51,978 nt of DNA from an uncultured Pseudoxanthomonas sp. (GCF_946886695.1 NZ_CAMPJD010000030.1:1-51978); one strand, 5' to 3'. Counted from the first letter of the stretch, positions 1-10,963 are shown. Notes: generated by a model not told the origin, from the sequence alone. A program made the numbers and translations.

Positions 1-564
1 ATCATCTGATACCACGCATGATCCGTTGGTGACCGTCCAGCGCAAGGTCGTGCTTGACCCTGCAGTCACACCCGTAATGGTTGTGTTATAGGAATTGATA
101 TTGGCGATCGTTCCCGGACCAGAGATTACACTCCACTGTCCCGTTCCAAGTGCGGGGTCCGTCGCTCCCAGTGTAAAGGTGGAATTTGCACATTGCGCGA
201 TGTCGGTACCTGCGTTGGCGACCGGGGTCTCATCAAACTTGATCGTCACCTCATCGGAACTCGCCGCGCATACTCCCCCCGTGGAGATCGTCCATCTTAA
301 TACGTAGGTTTCTCCGGCCGTGCCATTGAAGACAGTGCCCGCATCGGTTGCATCCACGAAGCTGCTCACTCCATCTCCGCTAACCTCTGTCCACTGGCCT
401 GTTCCCGTCACAGGACTGTTCCCTGTAAGTGTCGTGCTGGTCACGCCGCAAAGCGTTAATTGATCCAGACCTGCATTAGCGGTCGTAGGAACCGCATCCA
501 CATTCATCGTAATGCCTGCGCTGGTCGCATCACAGCCCGCTGCTGTGCTCACAACCCCCGATAA
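1..564 (-). CDS. Partial adhesin-like protein with tandem Ig/PKD-like repeats (foreign segment)
   Basis: On the minus strand the frame with codon boundaries at positions 1-3 is open through this whole stretch. It translates to about two copies of an ~85-residue repeat with the hallmarks ANAG(L/T)D, TGTGQW or LGTGQW, LRWT and a Cys before the next unit (for example ANAGLDQLTLCG, then ANAGTDIAQCANSTFTL). Such Ser/Thr/Gly-rich beta-sandwich repeats are typical of very large surface or secreted proteins of Bacteroidetes. Neither end is here: the protein runs off the left edge, and the right side ends at a C/G-run near 565-585. G+C in the lines I counted is near half, well below the rest of the window, and codons such as TTA, AGA and GTA are common. 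I infer it does not belong to the organism that owns the remaining 51 kb. Confidence 0.6.
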
Positions 565-590
565 TGGGGGCGGGTGGGGGGGCAAGAGAA
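560..590. other. Sequence junction at a C/G homopolymer
   Basis: Composition, codon use and coding strand all change here. To the left is a minus-strand, mid-GC repeat protein. To the right is a plus-strand, high-GC TraB/GumN fragment. The boundary contains a C5 run, a G5 run and a G7 run within 25 bp. There is no target-site duplication, tRNA end or transposase that would suggest a biological insertion. Confidence 0.55.
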
Positions 591-1146
591 GAAGCGCCCA
601 TTGATTGCCGCCTACCAGCTCTACAGCGAAGCGCTGTCGGATTCCGGACTGCGCGAAGGCGGCGTCATTGATCCGGTCATCGACGCGGCGCTGAAACAGC
701 GCAAGATGAAGCGCACTCCCACTTTATTGAAGCTCAAGCTGGATGATCCGCGCGCGGCGCTGGCGGATTTCCGCAAGGAAACGCTCAAGCCCGAAGATCT
801 GGTCTGCTTCGGCAAGACACTGGACGTCATCGAGCGCGATCTGCCGCAGGTGGCAGCGCGCGCCAATGCGTGGGCTGTCGGCGACTGGCCCGCGCTGCGC
901 TCGAGTTCGCGCCAGGATTGGCAGCAGGCGTGCGCAACCGCCTGGTTCAGCACCGAAACGGCGCGCAAGCGCGGCATCTCCGATGTCGAGGCCCGCATGC
1001 AGGCGCGCTGGATGGAGGTGGCCGAAGGCGCACTGGCGAAGAACCGGATCACGTTCGCCACGTTGCCCGTCTGGCAGCTGGTCAAGCCCGACGGCTACCT
1101 GGCCGCGCTGCAAGCCAAGGGTTACGAGGTGGAAGCGCCGGAATGA
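574..1146 (+). pseudogene. TraB/GumN family protein, C-terminal fragment cut at the 5' end
   Basis: The ~185 residues encoded here match the C-terminal half of the TraB/GumN family, which is common in Xanthomonadaceae: an alpha-helical stretch, then the end block FATLPVWQLVKPDGYL...GYEVEAPE. Full-length members are usually near 300 residues or more and begin with a signal peptide and a TraB core, both absent here. The apparent GTG start at 574 lies inside a G-run and its first residues (MGGQEKK) look like junction sequence, so it is probably not a real start. The gene is truncated by whatever joined it to the foreign segment to the left. It is followed after 21 bp by the convergent dxs stop. 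The function of TraB/GumN proteins in this group is not well defined. I regard this as a broken or misassembled end rather than a functional short gene. Confidence 0.65.
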
Positions 1147-1167
1147 TGCGGCGCCTGGCCGCGGCGG

Positions 1168-3075
1168 TCAGCCCGCGGCGGTCTTCGGCGGCTGCGTGGC
1201 GGCCAGCGCCGGCCAGCGCTTCAACACGCCGGCACGGATGCCGGGGGCATCGATGCCGGCTTCTGCCAGCAGATCTTCGCGGCTGGCATGGTGCTGGAAC
1301 TCGTCCGGCAGGCCCAGGTGCAGCACCGGCAGCGACACGTCTTCCGCGTTGAGCAGTTCGGCGACGCCGGAGCCCGCGCCGCCCATCACCACGTTGTCCT
1401 CGATGGTGACGAACCCTTGGTGGGTTCTCGCCAGTTCGAGCACCAGGTCGCGGTCCAGCGGCTTCACGAAACGCATGTTCACCACGGTCAGGCCCAACTC
1501 GCGACCGACCTGCTCTGCGGCGGCGACGGTGGAGCCGAAGGCGAGCAGTGCCACGCGGCTGCCGCGTGCACGCAGGTCGGCCTTGCCGACCGGCAGCGTG
1601 TCGAGGTTCGATTCGAGCGCCACGCCGGGACCGGTGCCGCGCGGATAACGCACTGCCGCCGGCCCATTGAAGTGATAGCCGGTGCTGAGCATCTGTCGGC
1701 ATTCGTTCTCGTCGGCAGGCGCCATCACCACCATGTGCGGCACGCAGCGCAGGTAGCTCAGGTCCAGGTTGCCGGCGTGGGTGGCGCCGTCCGGGCCGAC
1801 CACGCCGCCGCGATCGATGGCGAACAGCACGTCCAGCTGCTGGATGGCCACATCGTGCACCAACTGATCGTACCCGCGTTGCAGGAAGGTCGAGTAAATG
1901 GCGACCACCGGCTTGCTGCCTTCGCAGGCCATGCCTGCGGCGAGCGTCACCGCATGTTGCTCGGCGATCGCGACGTCGAAATAGCGTTCCGGATACTCCT
2001 TGCTGAAGCGCACGAGGCCGGAACCCTCGCGCATCGCCGGGGTGATGCCCAGCAGCTTCGGTTCGGCAGCGGCCATGTCGCACAGCCAGTCGCTGAAAAT
2101 GTCCGTATAGGTCGGCTTCTTCGCGCCGCCCTTGCTGACCAGGCCCTTCTCAGGATCGAACGGGCCCACTGCGTGGTAGCCGATCTGGTCGCCCTCGGCC
2201 AGTTCGTAGCCCTTGCCCTTGGTGGTCAGGATGTGGAGCAGCTGCGGGCCCTTGAGGGTCTTCAGCGTCTTCAGCGCGCCCACGAGCGCTTCGACATCGT
2301 GGCCGTCGATAGGCCCTGTGTAGTGGAAGCCCATCTGCTCGAACAGCGTCGATGGCACGAACATGCCCTTCCAATGTTCCTCCCAGCGGCGCATGAAGCG
2401 GGCGGGCGGCTTCTTCTTGTCGCCCAGCAGCTTCTTGCCGCCTTCGCGCAGCGCGTTGAGCGTGCGGCTGCTGCTCAGCCGGCCCAGCATCTTGGTCAGG
2501 CCGCCGACGTTCTCCGAGATCGACATCTGGTTGTCGTTGAGGATCACCAGCAGGTTGGGCTCGGGCTCCATGCCGCCAGCGTGGTTCAGCGCTTCGAACG
2601 CCATGCCGGCGGTCATCGCGCCGTCACCGATCACCGCCACCACCTTGCGGTCGTCGCCCTGCTGCGCCAGCGCAATCGCCATGCCTAGGGCAGCGGATAT
2701 CGAGGTGGACGAGTGCCCCACGCCGAAGGTGTCGTACTCGCTTTCCTCGCGCTTCGGGAACGGGGCCACGCCGTCCTTCTGCTTCACCGTGTGGATGCTG
2801 TCGCGGCGGCCGGTCAGGATCTTGTGCGGGTAAGTCTGGTGGCCGACGTCCCACACCAGGCGATCGCGCGGCGTATCGAACAGGTAGTGCAGCGCGACCG
2901 TCAGTTCGATCACGCCCAGGCCCGCCCCGAAATGTCCGCCGCTCTTGCCGACCGACTCGATCAGGTAGCCGCGCAGTTCCTCGGCGATGGCGGGCAGTTC
3001 GGATTCGTCGAACTGGCGCAGGTCGGCCGGGACATGGATGCGTGACAGACGGGGGTAGCGGTCGGGGGCGATCAT
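1168..3075 (-). CDS. dxs: 1-deoxy-D-xylulose-5-phosphate synthase
   Basis: The enzyme condenses pyruvate and glyceraldehyde 3-phosphate in a thiamine-diphosphate-dependent decarboxylation, the first step of the MEP isoprenoid pathway and a source of thiamine and pyridoxal precursors. The 635-residue length is normal for the family. Visible hallmarks are the N-terminal [10 protein letters not shown] block, the ThDP motif GDGAMTAG near residue 150 with [13 protein letters not shown] at about 180, the catalytic glutamate in [11 protein letters not shown] near 370, and [16 protein letters not shown] in the pyrimidine-binding half. The transketolase C-terminal domain completes the protein. The start is the first in-frame ATG and gives the usual N-terminus. 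It is monocistronic as far as can be seen, convergent with the TraB/GumN fragment. The protein is cytosolic. Confidence 0.97.
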   Translation of the reverse strand: MIAPDRYPRLSRIHVPADLRQFDESELPAIAEELRGYLIESVGKSGGHFGAGLGVIELTVALHYLFDTPRDRLVWDVGHQTYPHKILTGRRDSIHTVKQKDGVAPFPKREESEYDTFGVGHSSTSISAALGMAIALAQQGDDRKVVAVIGDGAMTAGMAFEALNHAGGMEPEPNLLVILNDNQMSISENVGGLTKMLGRLSSSRTLNALREGGKKLLGDKKKPPARFMRRWEEHWKGMFVPSTLFEQMGFHYTGPIDGHDVEALVGALKTLKTLKGPQLLHILTTKGKGYELAEGDQIGYHAVGPFDPEKGLVSKGGAKKPTYTDIFSDWLCDMAAAEPKLLGITPAMREGSGLVRFSKEYPERYFDVAIAEQHAVTLAAGMACEGSKPVVAIYSTFLQRGYDQLVHDVAIQQLDVLFAIDRGGVVGPDGATHAGNLDLSYLRCVPHMVVMAPADENECRQMLSTGYHFNGPAAVRYPRGTGPGVALESNLDTLPVGKADLRARGSRVALLAFGSTVAAAEQVGRELGLTVVNMRFVKPLDRDLVLELARTHQGFVTIEDNVVMGGAGSGVAELLNAEDVSLPVLHLGLPDEFQHHASREDLLAEAGIDAPGIRAGVLKRWPALAATQPPKTAAG

Positions 3076-3349
3076 CGGCAGCAGGCTTCTTCTGAGCCGT
3101 TATTGTCCCCCCCTGATGTGAAGTGGGGCAAGCAAGCGGGTGAAGCCGGCGTGGGTCCGGCCACGGCTGTTCAGGAACGACGGGCGCCTCGATGGCCGAG
3201 TTCGACAGAAAGTCCGGACATGTTAGGCAACGGGGCCATCAGGAAGGCCGCCGGCTCGGGCAGGCTGGTCGGACGCGCCTGCGAAGTGTGGGCGGAGAAA
3301 CGCGCGTCTGCGCATGCACGCGCGCCAGCGTGGGCATCCTGCAGACAGG

Positions 3350-4003
3350 TCAGGCCGAGAGCTTGGACTTCTTCGGCAGCTGGGCCTTCAGGAAGGCCAT
3401 CTGGTCGGCCAGGATGTTGCGGTTCGACAGGATCAGGTGCTCGATCCAGCTGGGCCGGTATGGCACGGCGAGCAGCGGCATGTGCGCCTGCTGCGGCGTG
3501 CGGTTGCTCTTGCGCGAGTTGCAGTGGAAGCAGGCGGTCACCACGTTTTCCCAGATGTCCCGGCCGCCCTTGGACAGTGGCAGCACATGATCACGGGTCA
3601 AGTGGGGGCGCGAGTATTCGTGGCCGCAGTACAGGCACAGGTGCGCGTCGCGGGCGAACAGGGCGGTGTTGGTGAGCGTCGGCGTGGGCGACAGGGCATG
3701 CGCACGGGCGTGGCCGCGCGAGGCCACGATGGGATGCAATTCGATCAGGCTCTGTTCGCCGGTCAGCCGCGAGACGCCGCCATGCACATGCAGGCAGGGG
3801 TCGCCCAGTGTCCATGCGACCGCGCCGCGTGCGTACAGGCAGGTCGCATCCTGCCAGTTGATCCAGTCCAGCACGCGGCCATGCGCATCCAGCGACAGCA
3901 GTCGCAGGGCGGCGGGATGGGGGCGGGGCGACGACGGAGACGGGACCGGTGTTGGGAGAGAACCGGTCTTGACCAGGTGAAGCTGAGCTCTGTCTGCTTC
4001 CAT
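3350..4003 (-). CDS. HNH endonuclease family protein
   Basis: The protein has about 217 residues from the chosen start MEADRAQLHLVKTG; the frame is open 19 codons further upstream (4060), but that extension runs into a hairpin and looks non-coding. The C-terminal half carries a classical HNH nuclease fold: a CLYCGH zinc knuckle, the catalytic-His block TRDHVLPLSKGG, then ENVVTACFHCNSRKSN with the second CxxC-type pair and the distal Asn. The N-terminal half (about 1-110) has no motif I recognise. Similar stand-alone HNH proteins are conserved in Xanthomonadaceae without adjacent methyltransferases or phage genes, as here, so this is not an evident restriction-modification or prophage gene. 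It could be a DNA repair or processing nuclease; the true substrate is unknown to me. Confidence 0.8.
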   Translation of the reverse strand: MEADRAQLHLVKTGSLPTPVPSPSSPRPHPAALRLLSLDAHGRVLDWINWQDATCLYARGAVAWTLGDPCLHVHGGVSRLTGEQSLIELHPIVASRGHARAHALSPTPTLTNTALFARDAHLCLYCGHEYSRPHLTRDHVLPLSKGGRDIWENVVTACFHCNSRKSNRTPQQAHMPLLAVPYRPSWIEHLILSNRNILADQMAFLKAQLPKKSKLSA

Positions 4004-4058
4004 GGAGAAGCAGGTTATACCCAAATGTTGACGAAATGTGTATCGCGCGTGGCTTTTC

Positions 4059-4091
4059 ACCGGAGGAGCGCGTTGTCCGCGCTCCTCCGGT
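4059..4091. terminator. Strong hairpin between the acyl-CoA dehydrogenase and HNH genes
   Basis: A 14-bp perfect stem with a 5-nt loop sits just past the acyl-CoA dehydrogenase stop codon (4098, minus strand) and before the HNH gene on the same strand. No T-run follows on either strand, so it may act as an mRNA 3' end stabiliser or a weak terminator. Confidence 0.45.
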
Positions 4092-4097
4092 GCCGGA

Positions 4098-5894
<1,797 letters not shown>

Positions 5895-5937
5895 GCAGGT
5901 TCTCGAAAAGGCGTGTAGGGGCGGGCGGGGGCGGCGC

Positions 5938-6411
5938 TCAGCGCAGCACGCCATCCAGCCCGGGGACAGGGTTGAGGGTGTTGCGGGTGTCGATGTCGAA
6001 CGTGCGGGGTTTCGCTTCTTCCGGCGTCGCGCTGGCGCTGCCCTTCAATGTGTAGGGCAGGGCGCGGCGACCGGCGAGGGCGTCGGCCACCACGATGCGG
6101 CCGGCGCTGCTGGGTGCGAATGCCACCGTGACCACGTCGGCCGATTCGGGGCCCACGGAAAGGCCGGGCGTAGCGCGCAGCTTGCCCGCGTTCTGGTCGC
6201 CGACCTGCACGTCCATGTCGACGGAGTCGAACCGCATCGGAATGCTGCTGTAGTTCTGCAGGCGCAGGTCGACGGACCACTGGCCGTCAGCCTTCACCGT
6301 GAGTTGCTGCACGCTGACCGCAGGATCGGAAACGCGCCGCACCATGCCATCGCCGCAACCGCCCAACAGGGTCATGGTCGCCAGAAGTACCAGCAGGGAA
6401 GTACGTCGCAT
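5938..6411 (-). CDS. Small lipoprotein, LEA type 2-like
   Basis: About 157 residues starting MRRTSLLVLLATMTLLGGCGD: a short basic n-region, a hydrophobic segment and a lipobox LGGC, so it is a predicted lipid-anchored envelope protein. The mature part contains AVSVQQLTVKADGQWSVDLR, LQNYSSIPMRFDSVDMDVQV and a closing beta-rich stretch, resembling the single Ig-like fold of LEA type 2 (desiccation-type) proteins found in this group. An ATG one codon upstream (6414) is equally possible. It lies between the GH30 gene and the acyl-CoA dehydrogenase on the same strand. I recognise no catalytic residues and assign no precise function. Confidence 0.75.
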   Translation of the reverse strand: MRRTSLLVLLATMTLLGGCGDGMVRRVSDPAVSVQQLTVKADGQWSVDLRLQNYSSIPMRFDSVDMDVQVGDQNAGKLRATPGLSVGPESADVVTVAFAPSSAGRIVVADALAGRRALPYTLKGSASATPEEAKPRTFDIDTRNTLNPVPGLDGVLR

Positions 6412-6493
6412 CATGCCGCCGCTCCGTGAGGGAATGCGGCAGGATACTACGGCGTATGGCGGCGGGGATGACAGTCCCCGGGCCGGAGGCGGA

Positions 6494-7945
6494 TCAGTCG
6501 TGCTGCACTGCGTCAGGCTTCCAGACGAACGTGGCGACGCTGCGTGCGGGCAGGGTGTAATCGAACACCCGTTCTTCCTGTCCGACGCTGAATCGGCGCG
6601 CCTGCTCCGCGGAATTGGCGACCAGCAAGACCAGCGAACCGTCGTCGGCATTCCGGAAGGCGACGTTGTCTAGGTCGTTGGCTGCCTCGCTTGAGGCGAT
6701 CCGGTGCGCGCCCGGACGCACGAAGCGGCTGGCGTGCGCCAGCGCGTAGTACTCGTCGGTGCGGGTGATCGCACCCGTGCGCGAGTCGATGGTGACCACG
6801 CCGCGGCAGGTATGGCAGCCTCCCGCATAGGGTCCGTTGTTCTCGTCCAGCGCCAGGTTCCAGAACAGTGCGCCGCGTGCCCAATAGCGGGTGCTGCGGA
6901 TGATGATGTTCTTCATCTGCAACGGCAGTCCGCCACTGCGCACCGGTTCCCAGTCGCCGCCGGAGCATTCGGTCATGTAGGCGTCCTTGTCGGGGAACGC
7001 GTCATGCACCGGCGACTGCGCGGCCACGTCGCCGCCGTAGCAATGCCATGCCACGGCCGCGACATGCGGATTCGCCTTCGCATCGGCCAGCACGCCCAAT
7101 GGTTCCTGCGGTTTGTCCCAGTTGTGATCCCAGTCGAAGATCAATGGGCCATTGCCGCGCGTCGCGACCATCGGACCGAGGTGGTCGCCGATCAGGCGCG
7201 CCCGTGCCGGCGCGTTCAACCGCATGCCGGGATAGTCCTTCGGCTCGTAATCCGGTTCGTTCTGCACGGTCAGCGCGAAGATCGGTATGCCTTCCTCGGC
7301 GTATGCATCCACGTACCTGAGCAGGTAGCGCGAGAACGCATCGTAATACTGCGGAAGCAGCGTTCCCTGGATCAGGCTGTTGGTGTCCTTCATCCATCCG
7401 GGCGCACTCCACGGCGACGCCATGATCTTCAGCTGCGGGTTGATGGCGAGCATCGCGCGCGCCACCGGGATCACATCGCCCCGGTTCTCGTCGATACTGA
7501 AATGCCTGAGTCCGGGGTCCGGTTTCCCGTCGGGTGTATCCGCCAGGCTGTAGTGGTGTCGCGAGAAATCCGATGCACCGATGGTCAGCCGGGAGAAGCT
7601 CAAGCCCAGGCCATTGCCGTCGCGGCCGAACAGTTCCTCCAGCAGGGCATCGCGCTGCTGCTGGTTGAGCTTGTGCTGGATCAGCCAGGCGGATGAATCG
7701 GTCAGCGAGGCGCCGAAACCGACCATCTCCTGGAATCGCTGTGCCTCGTCGATGAGGATGCCGGACTTTTCCGCCAAGGCCGCGTTGCGGAACCGGGCAG
7801 GCGTCGACGGCGACAACGTGACCTCGTGGTCCGCCGTCGTGATCCACACCGAGACCTCCTGCGCGTGCGCCAACGGGCCGAACAAGAGTGCAAGGGCGGA
7901 CGCCAGGCAGGCGTGGCGGAGTCGTCGGATGCGTTGTCGTGTCAT
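6494..7945 (-). CDS. Secreted GH30 family glycoside hydrolase (glucosylceramidase / beta-1,6-glucanase type)
   Basis: The 483-residue protein has a clear signal peptide (basic MTRQRIRRLRH, hydrophobic core, LAHAQ/E cleavage near residue 29). The body is a GH30 (beta/alpha)8 barrel: GFGASLTDSSAW near 78, FSRLTIGASDFS near 118, PWSAPGWMK near 179. The putative acid/base is Glu230 in TVQNEPDY and the nucleophile Glu326 in YMTECSGG. A C-terminal beta domain ends LPARSVATFVWKPD. Family members retain configuration and cut beta-glucosidic links in glucosylceramides or beta-1,6-glucans; which one applies cannot be told here. I chose ATG 7945 because GAGAGGA precedes it at normal spacing and it starts the signal peptide; the frame extends to 8080 without coding character. 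It is divergent from a TonB-dependent receptor, consistent with glycan uptake. Confidence 0.9.
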   Translation of the reverse strand: MTRQRIRRLRHACLASALALLFGPLAHAQEVSVWITTADHEVTLSPSTPARFRNAALAEKSGILIDEAQRFQEMVGFGASLTDSSAWLIQHKLNQQQRDALLEELFGRDGNGLGLSFSRLTIGASDFSRHHYSLADTPDGKPDPGLRHFSIDENRGDVIPVARAMLAINPQLKIMASPWSAPGWMKDTNSLIQGTLLPQYYDAFSRYLLRYVDAYAEEGIPIFALTVQNEPDYEPKDYPGMRLNAPARARLIGDHLGPMVATRGNGPLIFDWDHNWDKPQEPLGVLADAKANPHVAAVAWHCYGGDVAAQSPVHDAFPDKDAYMTECSGGDWEPVRSGGLPLQMKNIIIRSTRYWARGALFWNLALDENNGPYAGGCHTCRGVVTIDSRTGAITRTDEYYALAHASRFVRPGAHRIASSEAANDLDNVAFRNADDGSLVLLVANSAEQARRFSVGQEERVFDYTLPARSVATFVWKPDAVQHD

Positions 7946-8096
7946 GGCAGGGTCCTCTCGCTGGGGATACGCGAACCCCTCCCGGAGTCCACGCAAAGCG
8001 GGTGCTGCAGCGCAGCGAAATTTTCTCGACGCATGGCCGCGCGACAAGGAAAACCGATCCTGCGTGCGCTCATGTGTCACGTTTGTTAGGAATTTG

Positions 8097-8125
8097 TTGA
8101 CAGTGCATTGAAGCTTCTATATGAC
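8097..8125 (+). promoter_or_regulatory. Sigma-70-like promoter of the TonB receptor/glycosidase operon
   Basis: A perfect -35 box TTGACA (8097-8102) is followed after 17 bp by TATGAC (8120-8125). An alternative, TATATG at 8118, gives a 15-bp spacer. It sits 33 bp before the receptor start codon, and the -10 overlaps the palindromic operator. Confidence 0.6.
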
Positions 8126-8135
8126 AGCGCTGTCA
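8122..8135. promoter_or_regulatory. Perfect palindromic operator, LacI/GalR type
   Basis: TGACAGCGCTGTCA is a 14-bp perfect palindrome with the central CG step characteristic of LacI/GalR-family operators. It overlaps the -10 box and the likely transcription start, the normal position for a repressor that is released by a sugar. No LacI-family gene is present in the window, so the regulator must be encoded elsewhere. Confidence 0.65.
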
Positions 8136-8157
8136 ACAATGGTCGGAGAGGGACCAG

Positions 8158-10932
8158 ATGAAGCACTTGAACCACACCGCATATCCATCCTCGCGTCGCG
8201 CGCTGCGCACACATCACTTGGCTGCCGCATGCTGCCTGGCACTGGCTTTCCCGGTCGTCGCGAGCGCGCAGCAGGCGGCGTCTCCCGCCGACCAGACCGT
8301 CGAAACCCTGGATACCGTGAAAGTCACCGGCATCCGTGCCGCCATCGCCAACGCGGTGGAGACCAAGAACGAGTCCACCTCGATCGTCGAAGCGATCTCT
8401 GCCGAAGACATCGGCAAGCTGCCCGACATCAGCATCGCCGACTCGATCTCGCGCCTGCCCGGCCTGACCATGCAGCGCCTCGATGGCCGCGGCCAGGTGA
8501 TCCACATCCGTGGCATGTCCGAACAGTTCGCCGGTACGCTGCTCAATGGCCGCGAGCAGGTCACCACCGGTGACAACCGTGGTGTGGAGCTCGACCAGTA
8601 TCCCGCCGAGCTGATCAATGGCGTCACGGTGTACAAGACCCCGGATGCATCGCTGATCGGCCAGGGCATTTCCGGCACGGTCGACCTGCAGTCGATCCGC
8701 CCGCTGTCGTTCGGCGAGCAACGCATCGTGTTCACCGGCCAAGGCGAGGTGAACTCGTTCGACGAGCTGACCGAAGGCGGCAACAACAAGGGCTACCGCG
8801 TGTCGGCCTCGTATGTCGACCAGTTCGCCAACGACACGGTGGGCTTCGCGATCGGCGTGGCGCGCATGGATGCGCCCTTCCAGGAAAAGCACTACAAGTC
8901 GTGGTGGTGGGCGAACACCGACATGTGGGGCGCGCCGCAGGCCGGCAAGCCTGCAGATGCGATCGCGCTGCAGGGTGCCGAAGCCTGGGTGAAGTCGCGC
9001 GACACCACGCGCGATGGCGTCATGGCCGTGCTGGAGTTCAAGCCGAACGACCGCTGGCACAGCGTGCTGGACGTGTATGCGTCGCGCTTCGACCAGGAAG
9101 AGTGGATGCGCGGCGCGATGTGGAGCAACGACCCCTGGTTCAACGGCGGCGCGGTCAGCTACAGCAACGTGAGCACGACGGACTACCACGGCACGCCGGT
9201 GGTCACCGGCGGCACGTTGAACGGCATCCAGCCGGCGATCCGCAACGACAACAACACCCGTGAGTCGCGTCTGTTCTCGGCGGGTTGGAACAACGAGTTC
9301 AAGCTCAATGAGACCTGGACACTGGCCACTGACCTCAGCTACTCGCGCGCCAAGGTCGAGGATTCGAAGCTCGAGACGTATGCGGGCCGCTTGGGCGGCG
9401 TGTCTGCCGACTTCCGCGCGCGCCTCTCGCCCGGCTATGGCTACTACGCGCTGCCGGACATGGCGGATCCCGCCGCTGTGTACCTGCGCGACCCGCAGAA
9501 CTGGGGCCATGACGGCCGCCTGGAGGACAGCCACCAGAAGGATGAGATGAAGGCATTCCGCGTGGCCGTGAACCACGTCATCGAGTCGTCCGACTTCCTG
9601 CGCAGCTGGGATGCCGGCGTGCACTACAGCAAGCGCACCAAGGAGAAGAGTGCCGAGGTCTATTTCGCCGACCTTCCCGGCCGCACGCCGACACTGGTCG
9701 ATCCGTCGTTGCTGTCCACTCCGACGGATCTCGGATTCGCCGGCATGGGCCGCGTCATCACCTACGATCCGCGCGCATTGCTGTCACGCTACTACGACGT
9801 GTACCTCAGCGAGTCCAACGATGACCTGCAGAAGGATGCGATCACCGAAGAGGACGTGAAGACGTTCTACTTCAAGGCCAACCTCGACATGGACCTGACC
9901 GATACGGTCCGCCTGCGCGGCAATGCCGGCGTGCAGTACATCCGCACCGAGCAGACGTCCGAAGGCGTCGTCATCCAGCAGAACGAAAGTGGCCAGGCGC
10001 TCGTGGCCGGCACGGCGGGTGCGTCGTATGGCGACATCCTGCCCAGCCTCAACCTGGTGGCGGACTTCGGCAACGGATGGAACCTGCGCTTCGGTGCTGC
10101 CCGGGAGATGATGCGCGCGCGTATCAACGACATGGGTGCCCGCGCCAGTGTCTATGTGCAGACGTCGCAGGGCGGTCCGTCCGAATGGCGTGGCAGCGGC
10201 GGCAACCCGGCGCTCGAGCCGTACCGCGCCAACGCCTACGACCTTTCGATCGAGAAGTACTTCGGCGAAGCGAGTTATGTCGCGCTGGCGGCGTTCTACA
10301 AGGACATGGATTCGTACATCTATACGCGCGAGATCCCATGGGACTTCTCCGGTTACGACTACGAGGGTGATGAGCCGCCGGCGTCCAACATGGGTCTGTT
10401 CTCGACGCCGGCCAATGGCACCGGCGGCTACATGCGCGGCTATGAGTTCTCCACCGCACTGGGCGGCGAGCTGATCCACGATGCGCTCGACGGATTCGGC
10501 CTGCTGCTCAATGCGTCGTACACGGAGTCGTCGATCGATCCTGACGGCCCGGGCATCGGGTCGGGCACCGACACGTTCCCGGGGTTGTCCAAGATCGTCG
10601 CCAACGCCACGGTGTACTACGAGAAGCACGGCTTCTCGGCGCGTGTCAGCCAACGCTTCCGCGACCCGTACCGCGGTGAGTACGGCTCGATCTTCAACCA
10701 GCGCACCTACCGCTATACGTTGAACGAGCGCACGATCGACCTGCAGCTGGGTTACGACTTCCCGGAATCCAGCCGCCTGTCGGGCCTGTCGATCCTGTTC
10801 CAGGTGAACAACGTCAACAACGAGCCGTTCCGTACCGAAGTCAGTTCCGGTACGCATCCGGACCTGTTCTTCCCGGAGGAGTACACCGAGTACGGCCGCC
10901 AGTATCTGCTGGGCTTCCGCTACAAGCTGTGA
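8158..10932 (+). CDS. TonB-dependent receptor for glycan/oligosaccharide uptake
   Basis: The 924-residue outer-membrane receptor begins with a long signal peptide ending VVASAQ, followed by a short TonB-box-like ETLDTVKVTG. The plug domain (about 55-175) contains SAEDIGKLPDISIADSISRL, VIHIRGM and TLLNGREQVTTGDNRG, features of the large sugar-linked TonB receptor subfamily in Xanthomonadaceae. A 22-strand barrel follows, ending with an aromatic terminus, YLLGFRYKL. GGAGAGGGA precedes the ATG. Its neighbours are GH30 (divergent), GH3 and an MFS sugar permease downstream, which strongly suggests transport of a beta-glucoside oligosaccharide rather than a siderophore. It is probably repressed through the palindrome at 8122-8135. 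A stem-loop after the gene may dampen downstream expression. Confidence 0.94.
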   Translation: MKHLNHTAYPSSRRALRTHHLAAACCLALAFPVVASAQQAASPADQTVETLDTVKVTGIRAAIANAVETKNESTSIVEAISAEDIGKLPDISIADSISRLPGLTMQRLDGRGQVIHIRGMSEQFAGTLLNGREQVTTGDNRGVELDQYPAELINGVTVYKTPDASLIGQGISGTVDLQSIRPLSFGEQRIVFTGQGEVNSFDELTEGGNNKGYRVSASYVDQFANDTVGFAIGVARMDAPFQEKHYKSWWWANTDMWGAPQAGKPADAIALQGAEAWVKSRDTTRDGVMAVLEFKPNDRWHSVLDVYASRFDQEEWMRGAMWSNDPWFNGGAVSYSNVSTTDYHGTPVVTGGTLNGIQPAIRNDNNTRESRLFSAGWNNEFKLNETWTLATDLSYSRAKVEDSKLETYAGRLGGVSADFRARLSPGYGYYALPDMADPAAVYLRDPQNWGHDGRLEDSHQKDEMKAFRVAVNHVIESSDFLRSWDAGVHYSKRTKEKSAEVYFADLPGRTPTLVDPSLLSTPTDLGFAGMGRVITYDPRALLSRYYDVYLSESNDDLQKDAITEEDVKTFYFKANLDMDLTDTVRLRGNAGVQYIRTEQTSEGVVIQQNESGQALVAGTAGASYGDILPSLNLVADFGNGWNLRFGAAREMMRARINDMGARASVYVQTSQGGPSEWRGSGGNPALEPYRANAYDLSIEKYFGEASYVALAAFYKDMDSYIYTREIPWDFSGYDYEGDEPPASNMGLFSTPANGTGGYMRGYEFSTALGGELIHDALDGFGLLLNASYTESSIDPDGPGIGSGTDTFPGLSKIVANATVYYEKHGFSARVSQRFRDPYRGEYGSIFNQRTYRYTLNERTIDLQLGYDFPESSRLSGLSILFQVNNVNNEPFRTEVSSGTHPDLFFPEEYTEYGRQYLLGFRYKL

Positions 10933-10963
10933 CCGTACCTGTCCGTCGATAGCCGCAGTACCT

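Noticed and set aside
3103..3675. A 190-codon plus frame overlapping the HNH gene 3' end
   Set aside because: No domain, no ribosome site, and it runs antisense through the HNH zinc motifs.
8086..9624. A 512-codon open frame on the minus strand opposite the TonB receptor
   Set aside because: It is a shadow of the high-GC receptor gene: no ribosome site, Arg/His/Val-rich composition and no family resemblance.
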